Part shown: one piece after another, positions 8,596 to 19,913 of the stretch
Numbering within the stretch: position 1 is the first letter of the stretch
Layout of the letters: each line of letters opens with the position of its first letter
The notes under the pieces: generated by a model
What the model saw: only the letters and a program-made list of their open reading frames with translations
Told to the model about the DNA's origin: nothing
Database searches by the model: none
Position numbers and translations under genes: made by a program
NCBI RefSeq assembly: GCF_020410765.1
Contig: NZ_CP084541.1
Coordinates: 1,731,001 to 1,795,000 of the forward strand
DNA from: Streptomyces marincola
GTDB lineage: Bacteria; Actinomycetota; Actinomycetes; Streptomycetales; Streptomycetaceae
Reading direction: 5' to 3'
DNA length: 64,000 bases

Positions 8596-9612
8596 ATGCG
8601 GATTCTGGTGATGGGCGGCAGCTGGTTCCTCGGTCGCGCGGTGGCGGAGCAGGCCGTCAAGCGGGGGTGGTCGGTGTGGACCTTCAGCAGGGGCCGGTCG
8701 GGAACGCTCCCGGCGGGCGCCGAGGCCGTGCACGGGGACCGCACCTCGCCGCGAGACCTGGCACGACTGGCCGACAGCGGAACATGGGACGCCGTGATCG
8801 ACACCAGTTCGGCCGACTTCGCCCCGCGCCACGTCCTGACGGCGGCGCGCGCGCTGGAACCGGTGGCACGGCGCTACGTGTACGTCTCGACAGTCAACGC
8901 GTACGCGGGCTGGCCGCGTGAACCGCTCACGGAATCGTCTCCCCTGCTCGACGCCCCGGCCGACGCCGACGAGCAATATGGAAGCGATGCGTCACCTGCG
9001 GCCCACTACGGCATGCAGAAGGCCGGTTCGGAACGCGCGGTCCGCGAGACGTTCGGCGCGGCGCGGACCGTGTTGCTGCGCCCGGGCGTGATCCTGGGGC
9101 CGGGCGAGTACGTCGGCCGACTGCCGTGGTGGCTGCGCCGCACCCGGCGCGGCGGCACCGTGCTGGCGCCGGGCCGGGCGGACCGCACCGTTCAGCCGGT
9201 CGACGTCAGCGACGCGGCGAGCTTCGCGCTCGACCGGGCGGCGGACCGGACCGGCGGGACCTACAACGTGGTCGCGCCCGGCCGGGAAACGATGGGCGAC
9301 CTGCTGACCGCCTGCCTGGACGTCACCGGCGGGCTCGGCCGTCTGCGCTGGGTGCCGGACGAGGTGCTGATCGAGCACGGCGTGCGCCAGTGGACGGAAC
9401 TGCCGCTGTGGCGCACCGCCGCCGGGGTGTGGGCGGTGGACGGCACGCGCGCGCGGGACGCCGGACTGCGCTGCCGTCCGATCGGGGAAACGGTCGCCGC
9501 CACGTGGGCGTGGCTCCACAGCGGCGGCACAGCGGTGGCTCACCCGCGCGCGGCCGAGCACGGCATCGCCCCCGGCAAGGAGGCGGCGATCCTGGCCGCG
9601 TTCGACAACTGA
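8596..9612 (+). CDS. NAD-dependent epimerase/dehydratase family protein (extended SDR)
   Basis: A 338-residue Rossmann-fold enzyme. The nucleotide loop is at the very N-terminus (ILVMGGSWFLGRAV), the active-site tyrosine and lysine fit YGMQKAGSE near residues 138-146, and VYVSTVNAYAGWP provides the serine/threonine strand. It resembles the actinobacterial reductases annotated as NAD-dependent epimerases or isoflavone-reductase-like SDRs; substrate unknown. GGAAGGA lies 7 bases before the ATG. The divergent 219-base gap to the serine hydrolase should carry promoters for both, but I could not assign convincing hexamers. Confidence 0.85.
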   Translation: MRILVMGGSWFLGRAVAEQAVKRGWSVWTFSRGRSGTLPAGAEAVHGDRTSPRDLARLADSGTWDAVIDTSSADFAPRHVLTAARALEPVARRYVYVSTVNAYAGWPREPLTESSPLLDAPADADEQYGSDASPAAHYGMQKAGSERAVRETFGAARTVLLRPGVILGPGEYVGRLPWWLRRTRRGGTVLAPGRADRTVQPVDVSDAASFALDRAADRTGGTYNVVAPGRETMGDLLTACLDVTGGLGRLRWVPDEVLIEHGVRQWTELPLWRTAAGVWAVDGTRARDAGLRCRPIGETVAATWAWLHSGGTAVAHPRAAEHGIAPGKEAAILAAFDN

Positions 9613-9684
9613 CGGGCGCCGCCCGGCACGTGCCCGGCCTATGCTGGCGACTGACGAGCACGCAGCACAGGACGGGGACCCGTC

Positions 9685-10908
9685 ATGTCCGACGCGATCT
9701 CACCCGGAGACCACCTGCGATCGCTGCGCCACGCGCGCGGGCTGACCAGGGAGGCGCTGGCCGAGCGAGCCGGCTTGTCCCCCGGGGTGGTGAAGAAAGT
9801 GGAGAACGGCGGGTCGGCGCGCATCGAGACGTTGCATGCCCTCGCCCGCGCGCTCGGCGTGCGCACCTCGCGCCTGTTCGACGCGGGACCTCCCGCGCCG
9901 GCGCGGGACGAGGGCCGCGACCTGTCGCTGATGCCGCTGCGGCAGGCGATCGCCCCGGCCGTGACGGCGGGAGGACCGCTCGGTGCGGACGCCGTCGAGA
10001 CGGCACCCGACCTCGCCGCGATCGACCGCACCGCCGGCACAATCGCCCGCGCCTACTACGCCGACACCTACGCCACGGTGGCCGAACTGCTGCCGCCGCT
10101 GATCCGGTCGGCACACATCGCCGTGCGCCACTACGACCACGGGCCGCTCCATGAACGGGCGCTGCGGCTGCGCGGGCGGGTGCTTCAGATGGCCGGCCGC
10201 TACCTGGTGCAGGTCCGCGCCTACGACCTGGCGCACATCGCGCTGGCGGACGCGGTGCGCGACTGCGCCGGGGTCCGCGACCGAGGTGGCGTGGCGGCGG
10301 CGGTCTACCAGCAGGGGTGGTTGCTGCTGCGCCAGGGCCGGTTCGACGAGGCCGAACGCGTCAGCGTGCGCACGGCGGACGAGACGGAGCCGCGCATCTC
10401 GCGCGCGACGCGCGACGACCTGGGGGCGTGGGGAAAGCTGCTGATGCACGCGAGCAGCGCCGCCGCGCGGAACAACCGGCCGCAGGAGGCGCGGGACATG
10501 CTGCGGCTGGCCCGCACGGCCGGTACCGCGCTCGGCGGGGCGACCGCGCGGGACGACGGCTCGTGGGGGTCGTTCGACTGGCGGACGGTGGCCTACCAGG
10601 CGATCGAGAACCACATGGTGGCCGAACACCCGCGCCGCGCGCTGGCCTTGGCGGAACGCATGCCGGTGGCCGCGCGACGCGGCGTTCGCTCCGGGCGGCG
10701 GCACCTGCTGGACGTGGCCCAGGCGCACGCCCGCCTCGGTCAGTCGGACGAGGCGTTCGGCGTCCTCGCGGCGCTGCACCGGGAGACGCCGGAGTGGCTG
10801 CGGCACCAGCACCTCGCGGCGGATGTGGCGCGCGAGGCCCGAAGGGCCCGGCGGCGCCCGCTCACCAAGGAACAACGCCTCGTCGCCGCGGCACTCGACA
10901 CCCAGTAG
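9685..10908 (+). CDS. XRE-family regulator with TPR-like sensor domain
   Basis: DNA-binding protein of 407 residues. Residues 7-62 form a Cro/CI-type helix-turn-helix (LRSLRHARGLTREALAERAG...VVKKVENGG). The remainder is alpha-helical with TPR-like repeats (for example AYDLAHIALADAVRDCAG and LLLRQGRFDEAERVSV). This architecture is very common in streptomycetes, where helical repeats probably bind a ligand or partner. A TATGCT hexamer at 9640-9645 could be its -10 box. It converges on a SLOG-like gene. Target genes unknown. Confidence 0.87.
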   Translation: MSDAISPGDHLRSLRHARGLTREALAERAGLSPGVVKKVENGGSARIETLHALARALGVRTSRLFDAGPPAPARDEGRDLSLMPLRQAIAPAVTAGGPLGADAVETAPDLAAIDRTAGTIARAYYADTYATVAELLPPLIRSAHIAVRHYDHGPLHERALRLRGRVLQMAGRYLVQVRAYDLAHIALADAVRDCAGVRDRGGVAAAVYQQGWLLLRQGRFDEAERVSVRTADETEPRISRATRDDLGAWGKLLMHASSAAARNNRPQEARDMLRLARTAGTALGGATARDDGSWGSFDWRTVAYQAIENHMVAEHPRRALALAERMPVAARRGVRSGRRHLLDVAQAHARLGQSDEAFGVLAALHRETPEWLRHQHLAADVAREARRARRRPLTKEQRLVAAALDTQ

Positions 10909-10991
10909 GCCGGGGCCACGGAGCGTGCCCCTGCCGCGTCGACCCCCGACTGGCCCGCCCGAGACGGTGAACCCGGTGCCTGACCCCGCCG

Positions 10992-11468
10992 TCAGTCCCG
11001 GCTGGCCCCCTCGGGCCACAGCACGTCCACCGGAACGCCCGTGCGCCGGGCGTGCTCCACCACGTCGGCGGTGCCCCCGTACCCCCGCGCCGGCTGCCCG
11101 TCCCACACGGCGAGCAGCCGGTCGACCAGGCCCACCAGGACCTGACTCCCGGCCATGTGCGCCTCCGCGTCGGAGACGGCCAACCCCGTGGGGTGCACAC
11201 GGACGGCGGCCGACAGCAGCGCGTCGTACTCGCCCAGGTGCCACTCCGGCAACCCGGCGCGATAGGCGTCCGCCGGAACGACCACCTCGATCCGGCCCCC
11301 GCGTTCGAGCACGGCACGCGCGAACCACGCGTCGGGGCCATCGGCGACGCACGAGACACCCACCAGCGTTCCGGCGTCGTACCGCGCGAGTTCGGCGCCC
11401 AGAGCCGAACGGACCAGAACCGCCACGCCGTCGGACAACCCTCGATGCCCGGTGATCCCCACACGCAT
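10992..11468 (-). CDS. SLOG-like Rossmann-fold protein, predicted nucleotide-related sensor
   Basis: A 158-residue single-domain protein starting MRVGITGHRGLSDG. The first strand and Gly-rich loop (GITGHRGL), a central GGRIEVVVPADAY strand and the later VGLVDRLLAVWDGQPARGYGGTADVV segment match the SLOG/LOG-like Rossmann superfamily, which binds or cleaves nucleotide-like ligands. The classical LOG catalytic PGGxGTxxE signature is reduced to GYGGTADVVEHAR, so catalysis is doubtful. GAGGAG sits 6 bases before the ATG, which argues against a 14-residue upstream extension. It is downstream of a small membrane protein on the same strand and convergent with the XRE-TPR regulator. Role unknown; a sensor is the best inference. 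Confidence 0.7.
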   Translation of the reverse strand: MRVGITGHRGLSDGVAVLVRSALGAELARYDAGTLVGVSCVADGPDAWFARAVLERGGRIEVVVPADAYRAGLPEWHLGEYDALLSAAVRVHPTGLAVSDAEAHMAGSQVLVGLVDRLLAVWDGQPARGYGGTADVVEHARRTGVPVDVLWPEGASRD

Positions 11469-11510
11469 GCCGCTCCTCACAGGTAAGTGTCGTGCAGTTG
11501 TCCGCCGCAC

Positions 11511-11894
11511 TCACGGGTACGCGTCGGAGGAACGGAAGGCACGGCCGTCGGGGAAGCGCCGCCGGTAGGCCCGGGTCCCGGCGGCGAACGCCACCGCCCC
11601 GGCGACCGCGCCGGCAGCGCCGAACCCGATGAGGTAGGGCGCCCGCCTCAGCTCCTCGCGCCGGTTCTCCACCATGTTGTCGAAGCTGCCGCCGCCGTTC
11701 AGGCAGTAGTACCGGTCGTCGTTGGGCATGTCCTCGTCGCCGCACCGGATCGGCCGGTCGTGCGCGTAGTAGTCGTGGACGCCGATACCGGCCACGGTCA
11801 ACCCGCCCGGCACGAGGGCGAAGCCCAGCCCCCAGCACAGCAGCACGCCCAGCGCCGCGAGGCACCCGCCGCCGCTTCCCGTGCGCTTCGGCAT
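11511..11894 (-). CDS. Small two-helix membrane protein of unknown function
   Basis: 127 residues with two hydrophobic segments (about 11-35 and 86-106). They flank a loop with three cysteine-containing short motifs (PIRCGDEDMP, YYCLNGGG). With a basic start (MPKRTG) the loop would be outside the cell and could be disulfide-bonded. The C-terminal tail RRRFPDGRAFRSSDAYP is cytoplasmic. A purine-rich GAAGGGGGG stands before the ATG. It ends 42 bases before the SLOG-like gene, so the two are probably co-transcribed. I do not recognise the family. Confidence 0.7.
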   Translation of the reverse strand: MPKRTGSGGGCLAALGVLLCWGLGFALVPGGLTVAGIGVHDYYAHDRPIRCGDEDMPNDDRYYCLNGGGSFDNMVENRREELRRAPYLIGFGAAGAVAGAVAFAAGTRAYRRRFPDGRAFRSSDAYP

Positions 11895-11990
11895 CGCGCC
11901 CCCCTTCGTGCATGCCCGGTCCGCTCAGCGATGTGTACCAGAAAGCCCGGGCACCGGTCGCGCGGGCCCGGCCCCGCGGGCCGGGAGTCG

Positions 11991-12022
11991 GGGGGCGGCG
12001 CCTCCGCACAGGCGCCGCCCCC
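11991..12022. repeat. GC hairpin in the gap after ppdK
   Basis: Perfect 13-bp inverted repeat (arms 11991-12003 and 12010-12022, 6-base spacer). It is one of a series of stem-loops filling the 250 bases between ppdK and the small membrane protein. It may be a back-up terminator. Confidence 0.5.
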
Positions 12023-12084
12023 GGTGCATCCCCACGGTGGGGCGGCGGGCCCTGAGGGAGGGGCCCGCGTGCCGCCCCGGCGGC

Positions 12085-12145
12085 GGGGTCCGCCCTCGGC
12101 GGGGAAGGTCCGGCGCGTGCCGGACGCCCCGCCGAGGGCGGACCC

Positions 12146-12146
<1 letters not shown>
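12085..12146 (-). terminator. Very long hairpin at the end of ppdK
   Basis: Perfect 20-bp arms (12085-12104 and 12127-12146) enclosing a second 7-bp stem (12108-12114 with 12119-12125, GCGT loop). The stem begins at the last base of the ppdK stop codon, so it is very likely the ppdK transcription terminator or a 3'-end stabilising structure. Confidence 0.75.
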
Positions 12147-14869
<2,723 letters not shown>

Positions 14870-15084
14870 GGGACTCGACTCCTCGTGAACGGCTGCCCTG
14901 ACAGCGGGAGATTACCCCGCCAGACGCTCATCTGAGCATTCGCGTCATCATTCGTGGCGGGCATCACGCGGGCATAAGCAGCACGACGCCCCAAGTCGGG
15001 CCCTGCGTACGTTGAGTGCGCGCCCGGCGGGCGCCATGCGCCGGAGCGCACGGCCCGCGCGACCGCGGCGTGAAGCGCGCCGCG

Positions 15085-16290
15085 TCAGGACGCGGCCGTG
15101 TCCGCGAGCCTGCGATCCGCGTGCTCCGGCGCGTACAGCGACTCCACGACCATGGCCGCGGCGCCCGCGAGCCCCGCGCGGTCCCCCAGCCGGGATGTGA
15201 CCACCTGGAGGTAGGCCGTGGTGCGCGGCATGGCCCGCTGGTAGAGCAGTTCGCGCACGCCGGTCAGGAACGGCGGCCCGGTCAGGTCCCCCGCGATCAT
15301 CAGCACGCCCGGATTGAGCAGCGTGACCACCGTGGCCAGCACACCGCCCACCAGCCGCCCGGCCTCACGCGCCAGGCGCACCGCGTCCGGCTGGCCGATC
15401 GCGAGCTGGTCCCTGACGCCGGAACCCGACGCGGTCGGCACCCCGGCCGCCGTCAGCTGCTCGGCCAGCGCCCGGCCGCTGGCCACGGCGGCCAGGCAGC
15501 CGTAGGAGCCGCAGCGGCACAGGGCGTACGGGTGATCGCTGAGCCTTATATGCCCTATGTCCCCCGCGGCGCCGTCGATCCCCCGGTACATCTCCCCGTC
15601 GACCACGACCCCGGCCCCTATCCCCGTGGACACCTTGATCAGCAGGAACGCCGCGCAGTCGGGGAAGCCGCGGCGCTGCTCGGCGTAGGCCATGAGGTTG
15701 GCGTCGTTCTCGACGAGGACCGGCATCCGGTCCGCGCCGCTTTCGCTCACATGGGCGGCGAACGCCTGCCGCATGCGCTCCGGCACCGGGTAGCGGTCCC
15801 ACCCCGGCATCAGCGGCGGCTGGAGCACCCGGCCCGAGGCGCGGTCCACGGGTCCCGGCACCGACAGCCCGATCCCGCAGACGGCGTCGGCCCCCAGGCC
15901 CGTCTTCTCCAGCAGCAGCGCGAACCACTGCGCCAGCCGGTCGAGCACCTCGTCGGGCCCCTGGTTGATCAGCAACGCGCCGGAGTGCTCGGCGAGGGTC
16001 GTGCCGCCCAGGTCGAGGACGGCGACGCGGGCGTGGCGCGTTTCCAGGTCCGCGCACAGCACCACCGCGTGCGAGGCGTCGAACTCCAGCCGCAGGGAAG
16101 GGCGTCCGCCGGTCGGCGCGTCCACCGGATCGCCGGCCGTCTCCCGGAGCCAACCCGCCCGGAACAACTGGTCGAGGCGGTGGCCCACCGTCGACCTGGA
16201 CAGTCCGGTGACCCGCTGGAGTTCCCCTCGCGTCGTGGCCTGCCCGCTGCGTATCAGCCGCAACAGGTGTCCCGCGCTCGCCTGGTTCAT
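15085..16290 (-). CDS. ROK-family sugar-responsive transcriptional regulator
   Basis: A 401-residue repressor-type ROK protein. The N-terminal winged helix-turn-helix is seen at residues 5-55 (LLRLIRSGQATTRGELQRVTGLSRSTV, kept here in two parts of the helix pair). It is followed by the ROK sugar-kinase-like domain with a DLGGTT phosphate loop and the zinc site CRCGSYGCLAA near residue 265. GGAAGG lies 6 bases before the ATG; the in-frame extension upstream would run through the promoter region. It is divergent from two glycosidase genes, which it most likely controls in response to a sugar. One stretch uses the rare codons ATA-AGG near 15545. Confidence 0.9.
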   Translation of the reverse strand: MNQASAGHLLRLIRSGQATTRGELQRVTGLSRSTVGHRLDQLFRAGWLRETAGDPVDAPTGGRPSLRLEFDASHAVVLCADLETRHARVAVLDLGGTTLAEHSGALLINQGPDEVLDRLAQWFALLLEKTGLGADAVCGIGLSVPGPVDRASGRVLQPPLMPGWDRYPVPERMRQAFAAHVSESGADRMPVLVENDANLMAYAEQRRGFPDCAAFLLIKVSTGIGAGVVVDGEMYRGIDGAAGDIGHIRLSDHPYALCRCGSYGCLAAVASGRALAEQLTAAGVPTASGSGVRDQLAIGQPDAVRLAREAGRLVGGVLATVVTLLNPGVLMIAGDLTGPPFLTGVRELLYQRAMPRTTAYLQVVTSRLGDRAGLAGAAAMVVESLYAPEHADRRLADTAAS

Positions 16291-16337
16291 GGCTGCCTTC
16301 CGGGCCGTCGAATCCGTTTTCCTGCGCCCTTCAGCTT

Positions 16338-16394
16338 GTGAAGTAGATATTACAGCGGTACTTTTGCGTGTTAAGTAGACGTAACTCTGCGGTA
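16338..16394. promoter_or_regulatory. Candidate ROK operators between divergent regulator and glycosidases
   Basis: An AT-rich patch in otherwise GC-rich DNA. Two related blocks about 32 bases apart (AAGTAGA at 16341-16347 and 16373-16379, each followed by GCGGTAC at 16355-16361 and 16388-16394) form an imperfect direct repeat. The second block is also an imperfect palindrome, GTTAAGTAGACGTAAC, at 16370-16385. Spacing of about three helical turns suits cooperative binding. Assignment to the ROK protein is inference from position. Confidence 0.55.
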
Positions 16395-16457
16395 CCTTCG
16401 ACAAAACAAACGGTGCAGCCGCATGCCGGCGGCGGAACCAACCTCTTCGGAGCCCAC

Positions 16458-17789
16458 GTGGAACGCGCTGACCAGCCCGCCAGTCTCCCCTCCCTCGTAT
16501 ACAACGGCGCGCGCCGCGTTCTGTCGGGCAACTGGACGGGCTCGTCCACGGTCCCCTCAAGGACGCTCTACCCGCATCAGTGGAGCTGGGACTCCGGGTT
16601 CGTCGCGATCGGCCTGCGCCACCTCTCCCCCGCCCGCGCGCAGCGCGAGCTGGAGACGCTGCTCGCCGCGCAGTGGGCCGACGGCCGCATCCCGCACATC
16701 GTGTTCAACCCGGAGGTCCCGCTCACCGCCTACTTCCCCAGCCCCGACTTCTGGCGCTCGTCCACCGCGGGCGACAAGTCCGGGGCGCCGGGACACATCG
16801 AGACCTCGGGCATCGTGCAGCCGCCGATCCACGCGCCGGCCGCCTGGCTGGTGCACACGGCCGACCCCGAGGCGTCCGGGCGGGCCGGCTTCCTACACCG
16901 CCTCTACCCGCGGCTCCTCGCCTGGCAGCGGTACCTCACCGAGCGCAGGGACCTGGGCGGACGCGGCCTGGCCTCCATCGTGCACCCGTGGGAGTCGGGC
17001 ATGGACAACAGTCCCTGCTGGGACCCGCCACTGGCCCGCATCGAGCCCGCCGCCGCCGGCTCGTTCCAACGCGCCGACCTCGACCACGGCTGCCCGGCCG
17101 ACCGGCCCACCGACCTCGACTACGGCCGCTACGTGCGGCTGGCCGAGCGGTACCGGGAGCACGGCTACGCGGACGACGCGGGGCACCCGTTCGCGGTGGA
17201 GGACCCGGGGGTCAACGCGCTGCTGATCGCCTCGGAGCACGCGCTCGGCGACATCGCCGCCGCCATCGGTGCCGACCCGTCCGACCACCAGGTACGCGCG
17301 GAGGAGCTGACCACCGCGCTGCTGAAGCGGCTGTGGAGCCCCGAGGAGGGGCTCTTCCTGTGCCAGGACGTGATCGCCGGCACCCAGGTCAGGGAGCGCA
17401 GCGCCGCCGGGCTGCTGCCCCTGATCGTTCCCGGACTGCCCGAAGACATCGCCGCCACCCTGGTGCGCACGCTGCGCGGCGCGCACTTCGGGCTCGGCGG
17501 CGCCACGCGCCTCGTGCCGAGCTACGACCTGACCGGCCACGCCTTCGACCCCGCGCGGTACTGGCGCGGCCCCGCCTGGTTCAACGTCAACTGGCTCCTC
17601 GAACGCGGCCTGCGCCGGCACGGCGCGCTCGACGGGGCCGACGCCATTCGCACCACCGCCCTCAAGGCCGCGGTGGCCTCCGGTTTCGCCGAGTACGTCG
17701 ACCCGTTCACGGGCGAGGCGCGCGGCACCCGGGATTTCAGCTGGACCGCGGCCCTCGCCCTCGACCTGCTCGCGGAGGAAGCTCGGTGA
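16458..17789 (+). CDS. GH63-like glycosidase (mannosyl-/glucosylglycerate hydrolase-like)
   Basis: Alpha-glycosidase of the (alpha/alpha)6 barrel type, 443 residues. Typical motifs are HQWSWDSGFVAIGLRH (residues 40-55), the acidic catalytic region HPWESGMDNSPCWD (Asp183 as likely general acid), RGPAWFNVNW, and PFTGEARGTRDFSWTAA near the end, whose Glu is a likely base. These match the GH63 subgroup that includes mannosylglycerate and glucosylglycerate hydrolases. No signal peptide. I chose the GTG with GGAG 5 bases upstream; a start at 16368 would fall inside the putative operator. Translationally coupled to the next gene. True substrate uncertain (glucosylglycerate or another small alpha-glucoside). 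Confidence 0.8.
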   Translation: MERADQPASLPSLVYNGARRVLSGNWTGSSTVPSRTLYPHQWSWDSGFVAIGLRHLSPARAQRELETLLAAQWADGRIPHIVFNPEVPLTAYFPSPDFWRSSTAGDKSGAPGHIETSGIVQPPIHAPAAWLVHTADPEASGRAGFLHRLYPRLLAWQRYLTERRDLGGRGLASIVHPWESGMDNSPCWDPPLARIEPAAAGSFQRADLDHGCPADRPTDLDYGRYVRLAERYREHGYADDAGHPFAVEDPGVNALLIASEHALGDIAAAIGADPSDHQVRAEELTTALLKRLWSPEEGLFLCQDVIAGTQVRERSAAGLLPLIVPGLPEDIAATLVRTLRGAHFGLGGATRLVPSYDLTGHAFDPARYWRGPAWFNVNWLLERGLRRHGALDGADAIRTTALKAAVASGFAEYVDPFTGEARGTRDFSWTAALALDLLAEEAR

Positions 17790-19702
17790 TTCTCACCAGC
17801 CAGTGCCTGCTCGTCCACGACGGCACCTTCGCCGCCGTCGGTCCCTCAGGGGACATCACCGGCGAGCGCGGCCGGCTCCCGCACGGCCTCTTCGCGCGCG
17901 ACGCGCGACACCTCAGCCGCTGGCAGCTCACGGTCGACGGCTCGACGCCCACCGTGCTGGCGCCCGCCACATCCAAAGGCGCCGAGGCCACCGCCGTCCT
18001 GACCCCGCCCGCGAGCCGCGTGGAAGCGCCCGCGCTCACCGTCTTCCGCGAGCAGCGGATCGCGGGCGGCGCCCTCACCGAACGCATCCGCGTCACCAGC
18101 AACAGCGGCACGCCGGGCACCGCGCTGATCGCCCTGACCGCCGACGCGGACTTCGCCGACCAGTTCGAGTTGCGCGGCGATCACCGCTGGTACGAGAAAC
18201 CGCACGCGGTCCGCACCCGAACCGTCCGCCCCGACGGCGTCGAGTTCGGCTACCGCCGCAGCGCGTGGCACTCCCGCACCGTGGTGTCGGCCCGGCCGGA
18301 GCCCGACGCGGTGGAGGAGACCGGCAGCGGTGCCCGGCGGCTGTGCTGGCGGCTCCAGTTGCCGCCGCACGGCTCGGCCGAGCTGCTGCTGCGGGTCGAG
18401 GCCCATCCGCACGGCGTTCCGGAACCGGCCGCCGAGGCCGAGGACGTGTTCCCGCCGGCCGCGGCCGAGGCGCTCGACGTCCCCGCCGGCTGGCCCCTGC
18501 TCGCGGATGCCTGCGCCCGTGGCCTGGCCGACCTCGCCGGGCTGCGCGTGGCCGCGACCGGGCCCGACGGCGAGGCGCTGCGGGTACCGGCCGCGGGCGC
18601 GCCGTGGTACCTCACCCTGCTCGGCCGGCACGCGGCGGTCACGTCGCTCTTCACCCTGCCGGAACGGCCGGGGCCGGCCGCCGCGACCCTCCTGGCCCTG
18701 GCCGCCGCACAGGCCACGGGCGAGGACGCGGACCGGCTGGCCCAGCCGGGCAAGATCGTGCACGAGGTGCGCCACGGCGAACTGGCGTACTTCCAACAGG
18801 TCCCCTACGGCCGGTACTTCGGCTCGGTGGACAGCACTCCGCTGTTCCTGATGCTGCTCGGCGCCCACGCGGAGGCGACCGGGGACGACAAGCTGGCCCA
18901 CCGTCTCGAACGGCACGCGCGGGCCGCGGTGGAGTGGATGTTCCAGTACGGCGGCCTCGCCGACCACGGCTACCTGCTCTACCAGGCCGACCAGGGGGGC
19001 CTGGCCAATCAGAGCTGGAAGGACTCCACGGGCGCGATCTGCCACGCCGACGGCACACCGGTCCGCGGCGTGATCCGCGGCGCGGCGGCCCAGGGGTACG
19101 CGTACGACGCGCTGCGCCGTACGGCGGGCCTGGCGCGCACCGTCTGGGGCGACACCGCCTACGCCGGGCGCCTCGACGATGCCGCCACCGCGCTCCAGCG
19201 GCGATTCCTCGCCGACTTCTGGCTCCCCGAGCAGGACTTCCCGGCGCTGGCCCTGGACGCCACGGGCCGCAGGGCGGACGCGCTGGGCTCGGACGCGGGC
19301 CACCTGCTGTGGACGGGCATCCTCGACCAGCGGCACGCCGAGATCGTCGGGCGCCGCCTGCTCGGTCCCGAGTTCTTCTCCGGGTGGGGCGTGCGGACCC
19401 TGGCCGCCGGACAGGAGGCGTACCACCCGCTCTCCTACCACCGCGGCAGCGTCTGGCCGCACGACAGCGCGATCGCCGCGCTCGGGCTGGCCCGCTACGG
19501 GCTGCACGAGGAGGCGGCCCGGCTGGTCCGCGGCCTGCTCGACCTGGCCGCGCGGTCGGAGTCCCGCATGCCCGAGGTGATCGCGGGCTACGCACGCGAC
19601 GAACACCCGGAGCCGGTACCGCACCCGGACGCGCACTGGCCGCAGGCGTGGTCGGCGGCGTCCCCGTTCGCCCTGCTCACGGCGGTCAGCCGACAGCCCT
19701 GA
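17786..19702 (+). CDS. Amylo-alpha-1,6-glucosidase-type protein (GDE N-terminal domain)
   Basis: 638 residues. The first 200 form the bacterial glycogen-debranching N-terminal beta domain (HDGTFAAVGPSGDITGER and GLFARDARHLSRWQL). The rest is an (alpha/alpha)6 barrel with RGSVWPHDSAIAALGLARYG and the closing WPQAWSAASPFALL. This architecture belongs to amylo-alpha-1,6-glucosidase-like proteins, many of unproved specificity. GTG start overlaps the previous stop by 4 bases and GGAGGAA lies just upstream, so the two glycosidases are made together. With the divergent ROK gene they form a small sugar-utilisation locus without a visible transporter. Confidence 0.85.
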   Translation: MILTSQCLLVHDGTFAAVGPSGDITGERGRLPHGLFARDARHLSRWQLTVDGSTPTVLAPATSKGAEATAVLTPPASRVEAPALTVFREQRIAGGALTERIRVTSNSGTPGTALIALTADADFADQFELRGDHRWYEKPHAVRTRTVRPDGVEFGYRRSAWHSRTVVSARPEPDAVEETGSGARRLCWRLQLPPHGSAELLLRVEAHPHGVPEPAAEAEDVFPPAAAEALDVPAGWPLLADACARGLADLAGLRVAATGPDGEALRVPAAGAPWYLTLLGRHAAVTSLFTLPERPGPAAATLLALAAAQATGEDADRLAQPGKIVHEVRHGELAYFQQVPYGRYFGSVDSTPLFLMLLGAHAEATGDDKLAHRLERHARAAVEWMFQYGGLADHGYLLYQADQGGLANQSWKDSTGAICHADGTPVRGVIRGAAAQGYAYDALRRTAGLARTVWGDTAYAGRLDDAATALQRRFLADFWLPEQDFPALALDATGRRADALGSDAGHLLWTGILDQRHAEIVGRRLLGPEFFSGWGVRTLAAGQEAYHPLSYHRGSVWPHDSAIAALGLARYGLHEEAARLVRGLLDLAARSESRMPEVIAGYARDEHPEPVPHPDAHWPQAWSAASPFALLTAVSRQP

Positions 19703-19913
19703 ACCCACCGGGCGCGGTGGCGCCCGGCCCGTGAGCCCCGCGGCGGCGGCCCCCGTCCCCTCCCCACCGGCATGGGGCCGGGGCCGGGCCGGCCGCCGAG
19801 CCCGCCCGCCGCCGGCGCCCACGGGGCCGCCCCGGCTCGGCCGCCCGCGGCGGACGACGACATCCGGTGCCCTCGCGCCACGGGTCCGCCCGGCGCGCCG
19901 GGCGGAGGGGCTA

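Noticed and set aside
16368..16457. Upstream extension of the GH63-like gene from a GTG at 16368
   Set aside because: It would place the putative ROK operator inside the coding region and has no ribosome site; the GTG at 16458 has GGAG upstream.
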